From: Roridomyces roridus
Taxonomy: Eukaryota; Basidiomycota; Agaricomycetes; Agaricales; Mycenaceae
DNA length: 64,000 bases
Direction: 5' to 3'
NCBI GenBank assembly: GCA_029378245.1
Contig: JARKIF010000052.1
Location: forward strand, 1-64,000
The notes beneath the pieces are model-generated. The model saw only the letters and a list, made by a program, of their open reading frames with translations. It did not search any database and was not told the DNA's origin. Shown here piece by piece: positions 11,101-22,320 of the stretch (position 1 is the first letter of the stretch; every line of letters begins with the position of its first letter). The position numbers and the translations under genes are program-made.

Positions 11101-12983
11101 ATGCCCGAACCTCCCTTGGCCCCAGGGCCGACACCGGAGGAACTCGAGGAGCTGCTACTGCTGGCGAAGGATGCCAGGATCACGAGCTACTTTGCAGGTA
11201 CGTCTTCTTGCTTTGCTCGCGCTTTAATTTGTGGAACCGACAAAATCCATCAGTCGCTGCCTTGACATTTCTCGTGTGCGTCCAATATGCGATGTCATGA
11301 AGCGTTGTCGTCGAATTGCTGCCTATTGCTGCCCTTAGATTCGATTATTTCCTTTCGCTGGGTCATGAGGTGCGCTATCCTCTCTTTTTCTTCTGACTCG
11401 CCTGACATTCTCTCCGCAAGATCGAGTTTGTGTGGAAACGACGGAAAACTCACGCGAGGTGCATCTACGTGCGTGTTCTCTCTTTCCATTCAGTTTGTCC
11501 ATTGAGTCTTCGGCAGCTATGGGCAAGTCTTCTCATGCTCCTCTGTATTCAAGCCGGATAACATGCATCGCAGAATCGATACTTTGCCTTGATCATAACC
11601 GGGTACGATCTCAGTCGACTCGTTTCTCGTCAAACTGAGGGTCTGTCAGTATCAATACCAGCAGTCCGTGTCATTCCTCGCAAACTATACTTATTCGTCT
11701 GACCACTTGTAGTGATTCTTCGTGAAATAAAACGGACACGGTAACGATTTCTTCCCGATCGCTCTGTGTTTCGTACTCATCTAAACGCGGCAGGCGTATG
11801 GACCTGCATATGGGACTCAACTCGCACTCACCGCCCGTTAGATGCCAGATATACACTCAGGTATGCATATCCCACCCTACCGTTCAGGCGTTGACTGTAA
11901 TCTTTAGTTCGAAGGTGTTTCATCCACCCTCGTGGTCCTCACAGTAGATATTATCCTGCTCCTGCGGTAAGAGCCACTATCTGCTGCTGTATAGTCGCCT
12001 GACATGCGCCGAAGAGTGTGGATACTCTTCGACAAATCGCCGCGCCTACTGTATCTAATGATACCTCTGATCCTTGGTTTGTTTATCTTCCGCATCAAGT
12101 CACTGGCTGACCGGCGTTTAGTTGAAATCGGCGTCATGTGTGTTTATAGAGCTAGGATATTCAAGCTGTTGAACCATTGCCAGGTTTTTTATCGCTATAT
12201 TCACGATAAAAAAGGCAGACAGTAAGTCATCCCCTGGAATTATCCAATCGCTGAAATTTTGTCAGGATATGTCCACGTTGGGTTCGTTCTCATCTCTTAC
12301 CATTGTGGCGATACCAACAATGTCGCAGACCTCAACTACCCGGATGCTATTCCTTGAGTGAGTAATATCACTCTGGACGCAATCAAGGCCTCATTCCCTC
12401 GGAGACGTCCCACGTTTCTTCTTCCTGTACCCCATCCCATCGCTCCTCATGGTGCGTCCATGAACCCTATCCTCCCTCACCGGCTGATGAATGTCGGCCA
12501 GACATCCACAATGTTCATCATGACGTTGTACAACTGCAAGAAACGGCTGCAAGACTTCATCGTGTCTGGCACAGCGCACAACAACATGCGGTTTGTCAAT
12601 CTATTCCTGCGAGATGGGATATTTTGGTTTCTGGCGGTCGTGGGTGAGCATCGCCGCCGCGGTCTTTGTCGGGATGCTGACAATGATGACCTCCTTGTGC
12701 GATTCAGCTGTGAACCCGCCACAGATCATCTTATGGGCTATCGGCAGGCCGACGCTGACCGAATTATTGATTGTGTGAGTTTGAGTTTGAGTTCGCATGT
12801 ATCGCCTTGCTCACCGGTCATGTCAGACCTTCCATTGCGTCAGTATAGCCTACCCCTAGATTCCTTACTCGGTCTAACATTGCATTATTCAGTGTATATT
12901 CTATCATCGGCTCTCGGGTGCTCTTGAACATCATGGAGATCATGAGCGTCACCGAATCGGACCTTCAAAGTAACACTGTGTAA
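11101..12983 (+). CDS. DUF6533 multi-pass membrane protein
   Basis: Exon 1 (11101-11197) encodes MPEPPLAPGPTPEELEELL and runs into ITSYFA. Exon 2 (11254-11275) gives VAALTFLV, and the next exons give FDYFLSLGHE and IEFVWKRR. Together these make the DUF6533 signature, a first TM helix followed by DYxLxLGxEIxxVW. Later exons supply VDIILLL, VWILFDKSPRLLYLMIPLILGLFIF, TMFIMTLYNCKKRLQDF, VNLFLRDGIFWFLAV and IGSRVLLNIMEIMSV, with the stop TAA at 12981-12983. This is the usual seven-helix layout of the family, split by at least eight very short introns that I could only partly place. It is a plasma or organelle membrane protein of unknown ligand. Confidence 0.7.
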
Positions 12984-13173
12984 TTCTCTAATGCATTTGT
13001 CCACGACCCCGGGTAGTTGAGATTCTTGATGTGGAGCAACATTCAACGTGTCGTTGGCACAGTCAAGCTGTGGATCTCCCGGCCTTATACCTACGTCGTT
13101 GACGTGCAATAGCTCAACCCGAGCGAGGTTCAAGAAGATGCGGATGGTCTGCTTGTCTTCAACATCGCCGTAT

Positions 13174-14665
13174 CTACAAAACGAACTTCTCTCCAATAGC
13201 ATCCTCCGTCGCCTGCCAGACCTTGGCCGCATTTTCCTGTTAATCGCGTCAATTCAAGCAAGCGGATACGAAGCGCCTGGTGGACTCACCGCGGTGATCA
13301 TGGGTCCCAACTTATCGTTGGCCACGCATCCGTCCCATAGGAACGCCCCGGGGGTATCTTTTGTGCGCGATGAGCAGGTGGGATTCGAACAAGTATACGA
13401 GACTGACCTTTGAGGCGAGGATCAAACGCTGCGACAACGGTGCTACAGACTGTGAGTCAATCTCGTGTCATGACATGGAGAGATGGGACTCACGTTGCGG
13501 CGCCTTGAGGAATGGTCTTCCACTCTACACCATCGTGATTAGGCTCTCCCTCAGCATCGAGGATGCCTGTTGAACTTGATATATATTATTCAAAATGGAA
13601 TGAACAACAAACGAACCTGCGCTTTGGTAAAACGCCCTGGACTCCTCCTTCTGGATCAAATTCGTGAAGATTGCTGAAAGAAGTTCAATTTCATTCCAAC
13701 CAACTCACTCATGTAACGCGTACCTCCGGGGTCCAAACTGAAAGCATGGATCTTTCCCTGCGACCTTTTGGAAATTTCAATCGCAGTGAAGATATTCGCC
13801 TGCTTGGCCCAAGAGTAGCCGGCAACGAGGGTATAAGTTTCCTCTGCGGGGCGCCCGAACGCGGATCCGGAGGAAACGTCAACAAGCGGGGCCATCGCGT
13901 GCATTCGACTAGCCAAGAATACGACGCGGGGGCTGTAGGATGCCGTGAAGGTCGCGAGGAGTTTCGGGGCGAGGAGCTTGGTGAAGAGGAACGGCCCAAT
14001 TTGGTCCGTCGCCATCTGCATCTCGAAGTTGTCTTTGGTGAGCTTGTACGGCGCGATGGGGGCGGCGGCGTTGTGGATCAGGACCTGAGATTCACAGCGT
14101 GAGTTCGAGATAAAAACAAACAACGAGACATGGTGCTCGTACGTGGAGAGGTTCCGAGTATGCGTTGACCTCTGCGGCCGCGGTGCGCACTGAGGCGAGA
14201 TGTGCGAGATCGAGAGTGAGCGGGCGGACGTTGGCTGAGGGAACCTCCTTCTTGAGCGCTGCTTCCGTCAACTTGAGTCTAGAGTTGTTGAACATAAGAG
14301 CTGAGTTGATTAGGATGGTTGAAATTGCGCGCCTTTCCGCATTGTAACCGGTAATAATAAGGAGGTTTGCGTGCTGGGCAATAACGCGCGCCGTCTCGAA
14401 TCCAAGGCCGTTCATACTCGTGCCAGTAATCAGGACTGTTTGAAGTTTGAGTATTTCAGCACACGTTCATCATCTGGCGGAAGAACTTGCCATTCTTGCC
14501 GCGAATTTGGTCAGCGAACACAGTCGCGACCTCTTCAGCAGTGGTCGTGGATGTGAAAGTCGGGTAAGTCTTGGCGCAGAGCTTGCAATGCGCGGGGCAA
14601 GTCTTGGAGGGTATGTGCAAAAGCTGCTTGACTTGACACAATGCACCGTGGAGCGACGAGACCAT
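13174..14665 (-). CDS. Short-chain dehydrogenase/reductase (retinol dehydrogenase-like)
   Basis: This is an NAD(P)-dependent oxidoreductase with a Rossmann fold; the substrate is unknown. Visible in order are TTTAEEVATVFADQIRGKN, the cofactor loop TGTSMNGLG, LKLTEAALKKEVPSANVRPLTLDLA, IHNAAAP (NAG-like motif), VVFLASRMHAM, the catalytic Y-S-W-A-K (YxxxK), EWKTIPQGAA, VVAAFDPRLK, GAYLWDGCVANDKLGP and the end ATEDAIGEKFVL. The serine-strand motif reads FLAS where relatives often have VSS. The first intron begins GC (14490): AAGAATG|GCAAGT gives exact RGKN-VLITG. A second join (NAER to LKLTE) also lacks a GT and uses GCGCGC. The start is uncertain because no ATG lies close to the domain; 14665 is the first in frame. 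Confidence 0.75.
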
Positions 14666-15677
14666 ACTGTTGCAGGGTTTCTTCTACGTACGCATTTGCG
14701 AACACTCTTTATAGTCGCACTCTGACCCCCTGAAAAGACAGCACGGACCGATTTTGAACAAAGCCTTGCGGCTTTGGCCCAAATCATCTCACTCGCCGTT
14801 CTTCGATCCACATTCTTCGCCGCGTTCTTCGAGGGAATTACCGGGAGCGAGAACAAACTGTCAAGTGGCCAGCCTACCTCCTGTATTTCAACCGGATCCA
14901 ACCCCCATCTCCAGACATTCTGTGGCGTGCAAGACCGATATATCTGGTCTAGACTTGAAGCTTGATCCTCGTTTACCTCACTCGGCGTTCTGAAGAGAGC
15001 CGACGAGCAATTTTTATACTCACCGTGCGTGTCCACCACGGCACTGAAGGTCTTGATTCGTAGATTTTACCGTGCTTGTGGAAGCTGGTCGTATAATAAA
15101 TATACGTTGGAGCCGAAGCTTCTTCTGACTTGGCCATTAGGTTCAAAAACAAGTTGCCGTGGTGTTGAATGTCAGACAGGCCTCACGAACGCCACCAATA
15201 GAGATGTCGAGCTCGACTCCAGATGCAAGGTAGGCCGTAGGACACGTTGATCGATTTTCTCGACTTAAATCTGGGGGCCTTCATTCATCTTCGGACAGAG
15301 CTGGCAACTTCATACAAAACTCAAAAGCATGCATGGAAGCAGCCGGGAACTTACCATGAGGCCAAGCCTAGATGAGTCGAATGCTGCGAGAATAGGATGC
15401 CAGTAAATTTGTAAATTTGTAATCTTATAATGCGGCTTTTGAGTGCTCACGGCGCCGTGTTCCAGTATCCAAGGCAGGATTCGAATCCAGCTCGGGCTGG
15501 CATCGGCGGTGACAATGGTAAAAGCAGCGGTGATCCAGGGTCAGCGACGTTGGTCGGGCGCTCAGACCAAGGATACGCTGGAGTCCGGCCAAGTGGGCCA
15601 TGTGCCAAACGAGTCTGACCATGGCGTCTGTTTATGATTATGTCACGATCAATCCTGTATGAGAGCGGGGTCTCAAG
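14666..15677. other. Intergenic, about 1 kb
   Basis: This is the upstream flank of the dehydrogenase and the 5' flank of the tRNA. A box B-like GGATTCGAATCC palindrome occurs at about 15477-15488, but no cloverleaf surrounds it. No gene is seen. Confidence 0.4.
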
Positions 15678-15790
15678 GGCAAGATGGCCGAGTGGTCTAA
15701 GGCGCCGCACTCAAGCGAATAGCTTATCTGTATACCAACGGGTTCATTGCGGTCTCGAAAGAGGCGTGGGTTCAAATCCCACTCTTGTCA
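15678..15790 (+). tRNA. tRNA-Leu (CAA) with intron
   Basis: The acceptor GGCAAGA pairs with TCTTGTC, with one G-T wobble, and the discriminator base is A. U8 is present. The D stem is GCC/GGC and the anticodon stem is CCGCA/TGCGG. The loop has CTCAAG, giving anticodon CAA. An intron of about 31 nt lies one base 3' of the anticodon, the standard eukaryotic position. A long variable arm (TCTCGAAAGAGGC), as in type II tRNAs, precedes the T arm GTGGG-TTCAAAT-CCCAC. A T-rich terminator follows (TTCC TTTT, and an eight-T run near 15812). Confidence 0.93.
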
Positions 15791-16079
15791 TTCCTTTTGC
15801 ACGATATCATCTTTTTTTTGACGCGTTCCGACTGGATAGATTCACCAGAGACCCCTGCTACACTCCCGTGCAGCAATCATTCATTGACTTCTGGGACCAG
15901 GCCTCCCTTTGAATTTCATGTTTTTCATCAGACGGGAAAGCCCATTTCGAAATTCAGACATCTAGGGTCACCGGTCAAACGCCAGCGCAACTGCAAGACA
16001 ACGCAACTGTGGAAATAATATTCTCTTTACTCATTATGGGACATCTAGAATTGGAGATCCAGCGCATTCAGACCGGACA

Positions 16080-16164
16080 CTGACTGCACCCAGAGCGCAT
16101 CCAAGTGTACAGTGATCATACATCCCTTTGAGAGCAGGCCTGGGTTCAAATCCCAGTCTCGTCA
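16080..16164 (+). pseudogene. tRNA-Leu-like relic
   Basis: The 3' end has a perfect T arm (CTGGG-TTCAAAT-CCCAG) and then TCTCGTCA, very close to the end of the tRNA-Leu about 300 bp upstream. The 5' half (GACTGCACC...GCATCCAAG) does not fold, and the acceptor has no partner. It is probably a decayed duplicate. Confidence 0.55.
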
Positions 16165-16419
16165 TCCAGTGCTCTTCGAGATCTATCCCTCTTTTTGTCG
16201 GGCTTGAGCAACTCGAGCTGTCCAAGATCGCGGCGATAATCTTGCTCGTGTACTGTGCGGGACACCGCTGGACATCAACCGGCTGGGTCCAACATCTCTC
16301 TGCGCTTCCATTCGAATAAGTAATATTATATGTTCTGGACAAATGAAGTAGTACGGTGGATGGAGGTGGTGACGATGCCCTGTAATCCGAGCCATCGACG
16401 ACGGGCTATGGGCATAGCT

Positions 16420-17115
16420 TCAACCTGTCCTTCTTACTGCTGCGACGAGATCGCGAGGAAAGGAGTGGAGGTGCTTGGGCCAGACAAAGCGCGAGAGCAA
16501 CTCGAGGTCCGGCTTCGTCCATCCCGAATAATCGCCATCATGCTTCATCTGCTGCAGGCGGGCGGCGTGGAATTCGACGTGGTACGCCACAACCGCAGCC
16601 CACTCATAGTGCTGATGCAGCTCCGTGAGATACGAGGTGTACGTCGTCGAGGCACGTAGTACAGCGAAAACTTCCCAGGAGGTTCCTCCTCGCGATGCGA
16701 CGAAAGCGCCGAGGACCTCGAAGTACTTGGTGAGACAGCGCAGAAGCGAAGGGAGGGTGGGGAAGTGCGTAAAAGCGAGTCTGTGCAGGGCGGCGAGGGT
16801 GGATCCAGGTGGGGCAGCGTACGACTCGCGGGCGGTTAGTGGGGAGAGCAGCCGGGGCAGCTCGAGCGGCGAGAGCGAGTGGGAGGTGATGGCCAGGATG
16901 ACCGCCGCGTCCATTGTGGGGAATATGGCAGGTAGAGGTTTACCGGCGAATTCCTTTGTGGCGCCGGAGCCTGTGAAGGACGGGACTGCCGGTGCGGCGG
17001 GCGCAGAGGACTGTTGCCATGCAGTCATCACGGCGGCAGCGACCGCCGCAAGATCGAGCGTGTTGGTGAGGGATGTGGAGGGCATGAACGGCCCAGAGTT
17101 GCTTTGGTCAGCCAT
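16420..17115 (-). CDS. Uncharacterised protein, single exon
   Basis: One open frame gives about 231 residues from MADQSNSGPFMPS (17115); a further in-frame ATG is at 17154. The N-terminus has LDLAAVAAAVMTAWQQ and GSGATKEFAGKPLPAIFPTMD, the middle a region of Leu-rich helices, and the C-terminus VVAYHVEFHAARLQQMKHDGDYSGWTKPDLELLSRFVWPKH. I do not recognise a named domain. The layout (helical body, YHVEFHxxR, GDYSGW) resembles single-exon proteins scattered in Agaricomycete genomes, possibly derived from an element gag, but this is not shown. Strong base-composition bias across the frame supports coding. Confidence 0.55.
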   Translation of the reverse strand: MADQSNSGPFMPSTSLTNTLDLAAVAAAVMTAWQQSSAPAAPAVPSFTGSGATKEFAGKPLPAIFPTMDAAVILAITSHSLSPLELPRLLSPLTARESYAAPPGSTLAALHRLAFTHFPTLPSLLRCLTKYFEVLGAFVASRGGTSWEVFAVLRASTTYTSYLTELHQHYEWAAVVAYHVEFHAARLQQMKHDGDYSGWTKPDLELLSRFVWPKHLHSFPRDLVAAVRRTG

Positions 17116-18164
17116 GGGTCGGTGAGTCGGAATGGGTTCTATCCTGTGGGACAATGAGACAGTATTCCGAGATCTGACGGTGCGTCCGTCGAAGCGAGAG
17201 GACTCGGAGTCGATCCAGGGAACGGAGAGTCAGGGACACGAGTTCATCCACGAGAAGGAGAGCGAGCAGATATATACAGGAGTGAGACAAAGAACAAAGG
17301 CATCAAGGAGGATGACAGGCAAAAGAAAGGGATCGCATGCGGCAGATCGTGCCGAGAGTTGCTTGGCTGGTATTTGGCTTGGATTAGTCAGCATCATTTC
17401 TCTTCCTGCTTCCACCAAGCTTCCACTCGATTCGCGATTTGGTATGCAATAATCTGCTCCTGGTGTTCTTTCTCATCGTCTACGATGCATTACCTGGCAA
17501 ATCCGCGCGCGTGGGATGTAACCCTTCTCATCCGGGCTCCTCCGGCGTTGCCGTCTCTCTCCCGAGTCTGTACGACATCTTACTTAACGGGTGCTTCACC
17601 TCCCCGTTTACTAGGACCATAATGATACTGAACTCTTTGCTCCGGCCGAATCGGAACCTCCGGCGGTACATACATACCAGCGCTTTTTCCAAGTCTTATT
17701 TGAGCTTATTATTTCAGCCTTTCAGGCGCGAGTTTTTTCTTTTGGCGGCGGTCCCACGGACGCCGCTGTAACTTTTGCATTCCGTCCGGTAAACTGTCTC
17801 TTGACCGCCCGGCTCCTAGCGCCTGATTGTCGCCACCGGTTACTGCTCCCTTTTGTATCGCGGGACACATTAGGGATAGGTTCAACTTTGTCACCGCATA
17901 TTTCGTATCACTTTGGCAGACAAGTTTACGTGGATTTCCAGCAATGGTATGGTTCCATTGTATCTCACTTCGGCATTTAGGTAATTTTTATTCCAGGCAC
18001 GCCTCGAAGGGTCTTGGAACCCCTAGCAACCCGGCAAGTCATGGAGAAATCAGCGTTGTCAGTCTCCTCCGGCGTCGAACAGGATGCGCGCATCGGGTGT
18101 CCGTCCAAGCTAGAGCGCTGTCCGTCACGTATAAGTAAAGTGAGTCCCGTACACAATACCAAAG
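17116..18164. other. Divergent intergenic region, about 1 kb
   Basis: It separates the uncharacterised gene (minus) from the seven-TM gene (plus). It contains pyrimidine-rich stretches on the plus strand (17400-17480, 17580-17760), but I see no gene. Confidence 0.4.
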
Positions 18165-19420
18165 ATGGGCTCACCTTTCGCCACTCAAGAGGACCACGAG
18201 AGTTTGTGGTACGAGCAGTCCAATTATGTCTCGACGCATCTCGCTTCCGTCGGTTATGGTATGTATTGCTTGCTGTTTTCCGTGCATGCCTCAGCGTCCC
18301 TCCAGGTATCCACATGGTCGTCTTCGCAACGGTGATATACTACACACTACTCGCGCGCACTCGCTCCCGAGCGAGGCCCAAGTACATGTGGATTGTGTGT
18401 CTCGTTTTCAACATCGCGGTATTCAGCATGGGGACGATCAACCTCGCGTGTAGTATCCGCTACAACGAGAACGCCTGGGTGAATGACCGAGGGTATCCCG
18501 GCGGGCCGTTCAATTATCTCGTCGAGCAGCAGGCCATTCCGTTTATGACACTGGGGAATGTGGCCTCGATCCTTGCGTCGTTTTTGTCGGATGGGTTGCT
18601 GGTGTGTCTCTATGTCCGCGTATGCATGCTGATGGATTCAATGGATGCCTGATAGTTGTATCGAGCTGGTGTTCTCTGGAATTTCAGCTGGTACATCATC
18701 GTGCCACCGGCATTGTTCTTCGTGGCTTGCATCGGTGCGTATCCAACAGCTCAATGCCCCGAAGCTAATTTGGTCTTTCAAGTCTTGTCCGTCATGGTGG
18801 TCATCCAATTCGCCCTTCCGAACGTCGTGCTGCCACAGCTCTCTCTCGCGGTGTGGATCGTCCTCATGATCCTCCCCATCTGGCTCACCGGTCTCATCGC
18901 GGGTCGCATGCTCTATCACCGGCGTACCATGATCAAGACCTTGGGGCCGTCATACGCCGAGGCCTACACGGGAGTTTCAGCTATCGTCGTCGAATCTGCG
19001 GTCCCCTTCACCGTCATATCCATCGTCCTCCTCGGGTTATTTGGAGACAAGAATACAGCGCAGAATTTGTTCGTCCCGTTGATGGTCCAGGTGGAGGTGA
19101 GAGTTTTAATTTATTTTGCTTCTTTCATCGCGGTTGTTGAACAGAAGTAGTGCATTGCTCCGGAGTTGATCATCCTCCGCGTTCTTATGGGACGCGCGTG
19201 GACCAAGGGGATGTTGGAAGGTGAAGTCAAGCCGGCGCCGACGGAGCTTCACTTTGCCACTTCACACAAGCGAGACCCGGAGGCCGATACGTTGGACGAC
19301 CCCGCATTTGGTGCTGGACTGCAGACTCGCTCCTCGACGAGCCATGTCCACGGGACCCAACATGAGAATCGGACGTCTATTGTTGTTATGCAGGATCGGG
19401 ATGATTCGGCAGAAAAGTAA
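18165..19420 (+). CDS. Seven-transmembrane protein, Agaricomycete family
   Basis: Exons 18165-18258, 18306-18601, 18656-about 18733, about 18784-19096 and 19151-19420. The start MGSPFATQEDHESLWYEQ lies outside the membrane, followed by helices IHMVVFATVIYYTLLA, YMWIVCLVFNIAVFSMGTI, FMTLGNVASILASFLSDGLL, YIIVPPALFFVACI, a helix near LSVMVVIQFALPNVV, LAVWIVLMILPIWLTGLI and IVVESAVPFTVISIVLLGLF. The motif NDRGYPGGP after helix 2 and SDGLLLYR after helix 3 are hallmarks of this fungal family. The cytoplasmic tail is about 85 residues, polar and Ser/Thr/Asp-rich. It may be receptor-like, but no ligand or G-protein motif is visible. Confidence 0.75.
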
Positions 19421-19862
19421 ATGGTGTTCGTCTGTTCAAACTTGACTGCTATCAGAAATTGCATGCCAGTCGTGGTCTGAAAATATACCCAAGCTCAGCT
19501 TGACGTAACCAATCCTATTCATTCACTCCTGCTTTTCAGACCGAGCAAAGTGCGGTTGACTCTGGGATGTGTCTCATGAAATGAGGCTCACAACTGAGGA
19601 ATGATTGACCCATCCTCACTCAGCAAGCCCGTCAACAAACATCCGCTTTGCCCTCATCCAGCTTATCCCGCAGCCGCATTGGCCCGCGGTCTACACTCAA
19701 CGGGCCAGCAAAGTTGGATCTCGCAGTGTCTGGTATATAACTTCTTTTCTTCGGCAATTCGCTGACTGTACTAGTGTGCAGTAGTATTCTATAGAATTGG
19801 ACTCGCAAGCGTCATCGGGCTGCACAACAGCAAGAAAAGAAGAGAAAGCCAAAATAAACGCT
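19421..19862. other. Convergent intergenic region
   Basis: This lies between the 3' ends of the seven-TM gene and the membrane-protein pseudogene. No gene is seen. Confidence 0.4.
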
Positions 19863-21422
19863 CTATTGCCCTATCAGCCCACCATACGCAGGAGGAAGCC
19901 GTCCACTCCCACTCCTCCCAAGAGGCGAACCAATGGCAGGACCCGCATCCGTGTGACGCTCGCCCACCATCTGCCGCGGCCCCTCACGAGCAGGAGGCAA
20001 AGCCATCCCTCCAGCGGCTTCCCTCCAGCTCTTGCCGCTATGCACGACGCCGTCAAGGTAGGCAGAGGATGAAGAATGGGTACCCCGATCGGCCTCGGAC
20101 GAAAGAGACGGGTAGGTATAGCCTGAGTAGTCTGCTCAGCAGATGGTGGGGTTTCACCAGGACTAGACTCACCTCGTGGTATCAACCTGGAGGACGGTTT
20201 GCAACTATTTCAGCGGAAACCAGACATAGAAAATCAGGACAAGTACCCGCCTTTTCCGCCTCCGAATGTTCCTAACCAGCCAAGTCGAACCAAAGTCGAC
20301 AAGCCCGATCAACGCCACCAGAGCACCCATCGCGATATCTGCGATCGCACCCCTGGACAGGGATGATGAGCTGCTTCCTGCCGAAGAATTCGGGGATGGT
20401 TGGGACGTGCCAGAAGGGATGAGACTTGGAGGGCCGTATGAGGATGACGTTCCAGAAGGGAGAAGAGTTAGAGAGGCGGAGGAGGAGGAGGAGGAGGAGG
20501 AGGAGGAGGAGGAGGAGGAGGAGGAGGAGGAGGAGGATCTATGCATCGGGTGTTAGTTCAAATATAACTCTGGTTTTCTTCTGCAGAACAAACGAAAGAA
20601 CTGACCCACTAGCACTGTTGCTCGCATTAATGGTTGTACTCGCCCATTTGGTGAACGAATTGTTATTGTTGACGGCGTTATGCAACACCATGTGGTCACG
20701 GCTGTAAAAACTGGAAGAAGTACTCAGCATTTACTCATTCTTAGAGGGGAGGCTCGGCGAGGCAGCAAAGAGCAACAACTTACTAATACCAGGCGCCGTT
20801 GCTCCAGGCATCGAAACTATAGAGATCATTGTTAATCTTGATCTTCTCATTGCATACGGCGGTTTGAATGTTTGTTGGGAGATCTTGGAAGACGGGTTTG
20901 TAGCAGTGCGATGGGGTGGAGTCGTTAAGGTAGATTTGATATGCTCCGACGCGGGCGTCGAATCTCGATTCCGTTGCCTGTCGAGATATTTTGTTGGCAG
21001 CTGCGGGGCAGTGAACCGGGTGATTGCGAATCCGGAAGGCAGATACGCACTTGAGACAGAGCATGCTGAGAGCGAAGGAGACGCTGTTGCAGCAGCAGTC
21101 GGCTGAGCATAAGTACCTTCAGCACGGAGGAAACCAGGGCCCTGAGAGTATCACGCACCAAGTGGTGGGGTATCGACGTTCATTATCCCCACGGTGACTA
21201 CGACCACGATGAATGTCAACCGAATCGTAAGGAGGAGATGAGGGAGCCTGAGGATACACACATTCAGCGTTGCAGATTCGGCGTAGCTTTTGGTAGATCA
21301 CACAGGGCGTCGCCAGTAACGGTGCAGTCGACATTGTCGGCGGCGACGAGGACCATGACAAGTAGGGAACTACGTAGGAGTCGCCGGGAGATGTAAGACA
21401 TGGTGGACATGGAGTGAGCCAT
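19863..21422 (-). pseudogene. Cys-rich single-pass membrane protein, copy 1 (frame-broken)
   Basis: This is a paralogue of the gene at 32.3-35.6 kb. It has a hydrophobic signal (LRSSLLVMVLVAADN), CVIYQKLRRICNAEC, QNISTGNGI, DARVGAYQIYL, LPTNIQTAVCNEKIKINNDLY, NNNNSFTKWASTT, a Ser-rich stalk with a pure Ser run, a TM helix (IADIAMGALVALIGLV), basic RRRKRR and a cytoplasmic tail ending RLPPAYGGLIGQ. Against copy 2, 29 nt are missing in exon 1 (DNVDCTVTG then out of frame) and 7 nt (GATTCGA) are added after GNGI. Neither is a multiple of three and they do not cancel. It was probably a surface glycoprotein; ligand unknown. Intron borders are only approximate. Confidence 0.65.
20478..20536 (+). 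repeat. (GGA)n microsatellite
   Basis: About 19 uninterrupted GGA units on the plus strand, read as a poly-Ser run on the minus strand in the stalk of the membrane-protein pseudogene. The paralogue at 34.9 kb lacks the expansion. Confidence 0.9.
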
Positions 21423-22320
21423 GAGAGACTCCACGCGCGCTGAACGGTCACTATATACTATTGAAGCCGGGGTGATATCTTGAGAAGGCCATGGTCGAGA
21501 ATGGATTATTCAGACTCGAGAAAAAAGGGTCCGAGGACGTTGATAGGAAGATCTGCATTATTATTATTTCTCCGTCCTCCCTTGGGTTTCGCTCATAGTT
21601 TGTCATCTGTCCGCAGGAGCGATATCTTATGTAATGTGTTTAGCATAACTCTCCCCCTCTTGTCCTCGTCTCTTTTGTGGACGGCGTCACGGGGAAAGCT
21701 CACATCACTTATGTAATCTGGGTGTGCGCACCTCGTCCACGACGACCGCGGGCGTTGCGGCGGGAGCAGGAGCCTCACTATCTCATAGACTCTCATGCTC
21801 ATCAATCTGCCTCGGCAATATTTACTCTGTTAATGTTGATGACTATCCATTTCAATAAGCGGACCGTGCCGTGTAATCTATCCTATCCTATCCTATCCAT
21901 AGCGGTGTGAGCACCGCCGTTCCCCTACTCTGGTTCTGCCGCGGATCACTGGCCCAGGTGCAATCCCGAGGACTTGCCGATGCCTGTACATATCAACAAT
22001 TTGTGCTCCAAGTGCCGCGTTGACGGCCGTGGTCCGGCGCGGTGGCCTTGTCGTGACAGGTCGCTACCTCCCGGACTGTAAGTAGTGTGGCTTGAATGTG
22101 TTCACCCAATCCACATTATGTGAGCATGGGAATACTAGGTAGCAATCTCGTTGGCTGAATGATGGTTTCCTGTCAAGACGCTTGTACATATTTGTCCCTG
22201 CACGCTGGCATCTTCTTTGCTTCTTACCACCACCTCTCCGAGTTCTCTGCTTGCAGTGAGCTGCTCTCTTTGCTTTTTTGTCCTATTTGATGGGATAACA
22301 ATCTGCAGATCAGTTTCATA
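21423..22320. other. Divergent intergenic region
   Basis: It separates the membrane-protein pseudogene (minus) from the NACHT-ankyrin gene (plus). A short CTATC repeat lies at 21878-21898. No gene is seen. Confidence 0.4.

Noticed and set aside
13376..13400. Box B-like GTGGGATTCGAAC resembling a tRNA T arm
   Set aside because: It falls inside an intron of the dehydrogenase, between VVAAFDPRLK and GAYLWDG; no cloverleaf can be built.
14470..15039. 189-codon minus-strand frame upstream of the dehydrogenase
   Set aside because: It overlaps the dehydrogenase first exon in another frame and shows no recognisable protein pattern.
15474..15492. GGATTCGAATCC motif as a second tRNA
   Set aside because: It is a simple palindrome without acceptor, D or anticodon stems nearby.
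20205..20546. Poly-Ser protein as an independent single-exon gene
   Set aside because: Alignment with copy 2 shows it is the stalk and TM exon of the larger membrane-protein gene.
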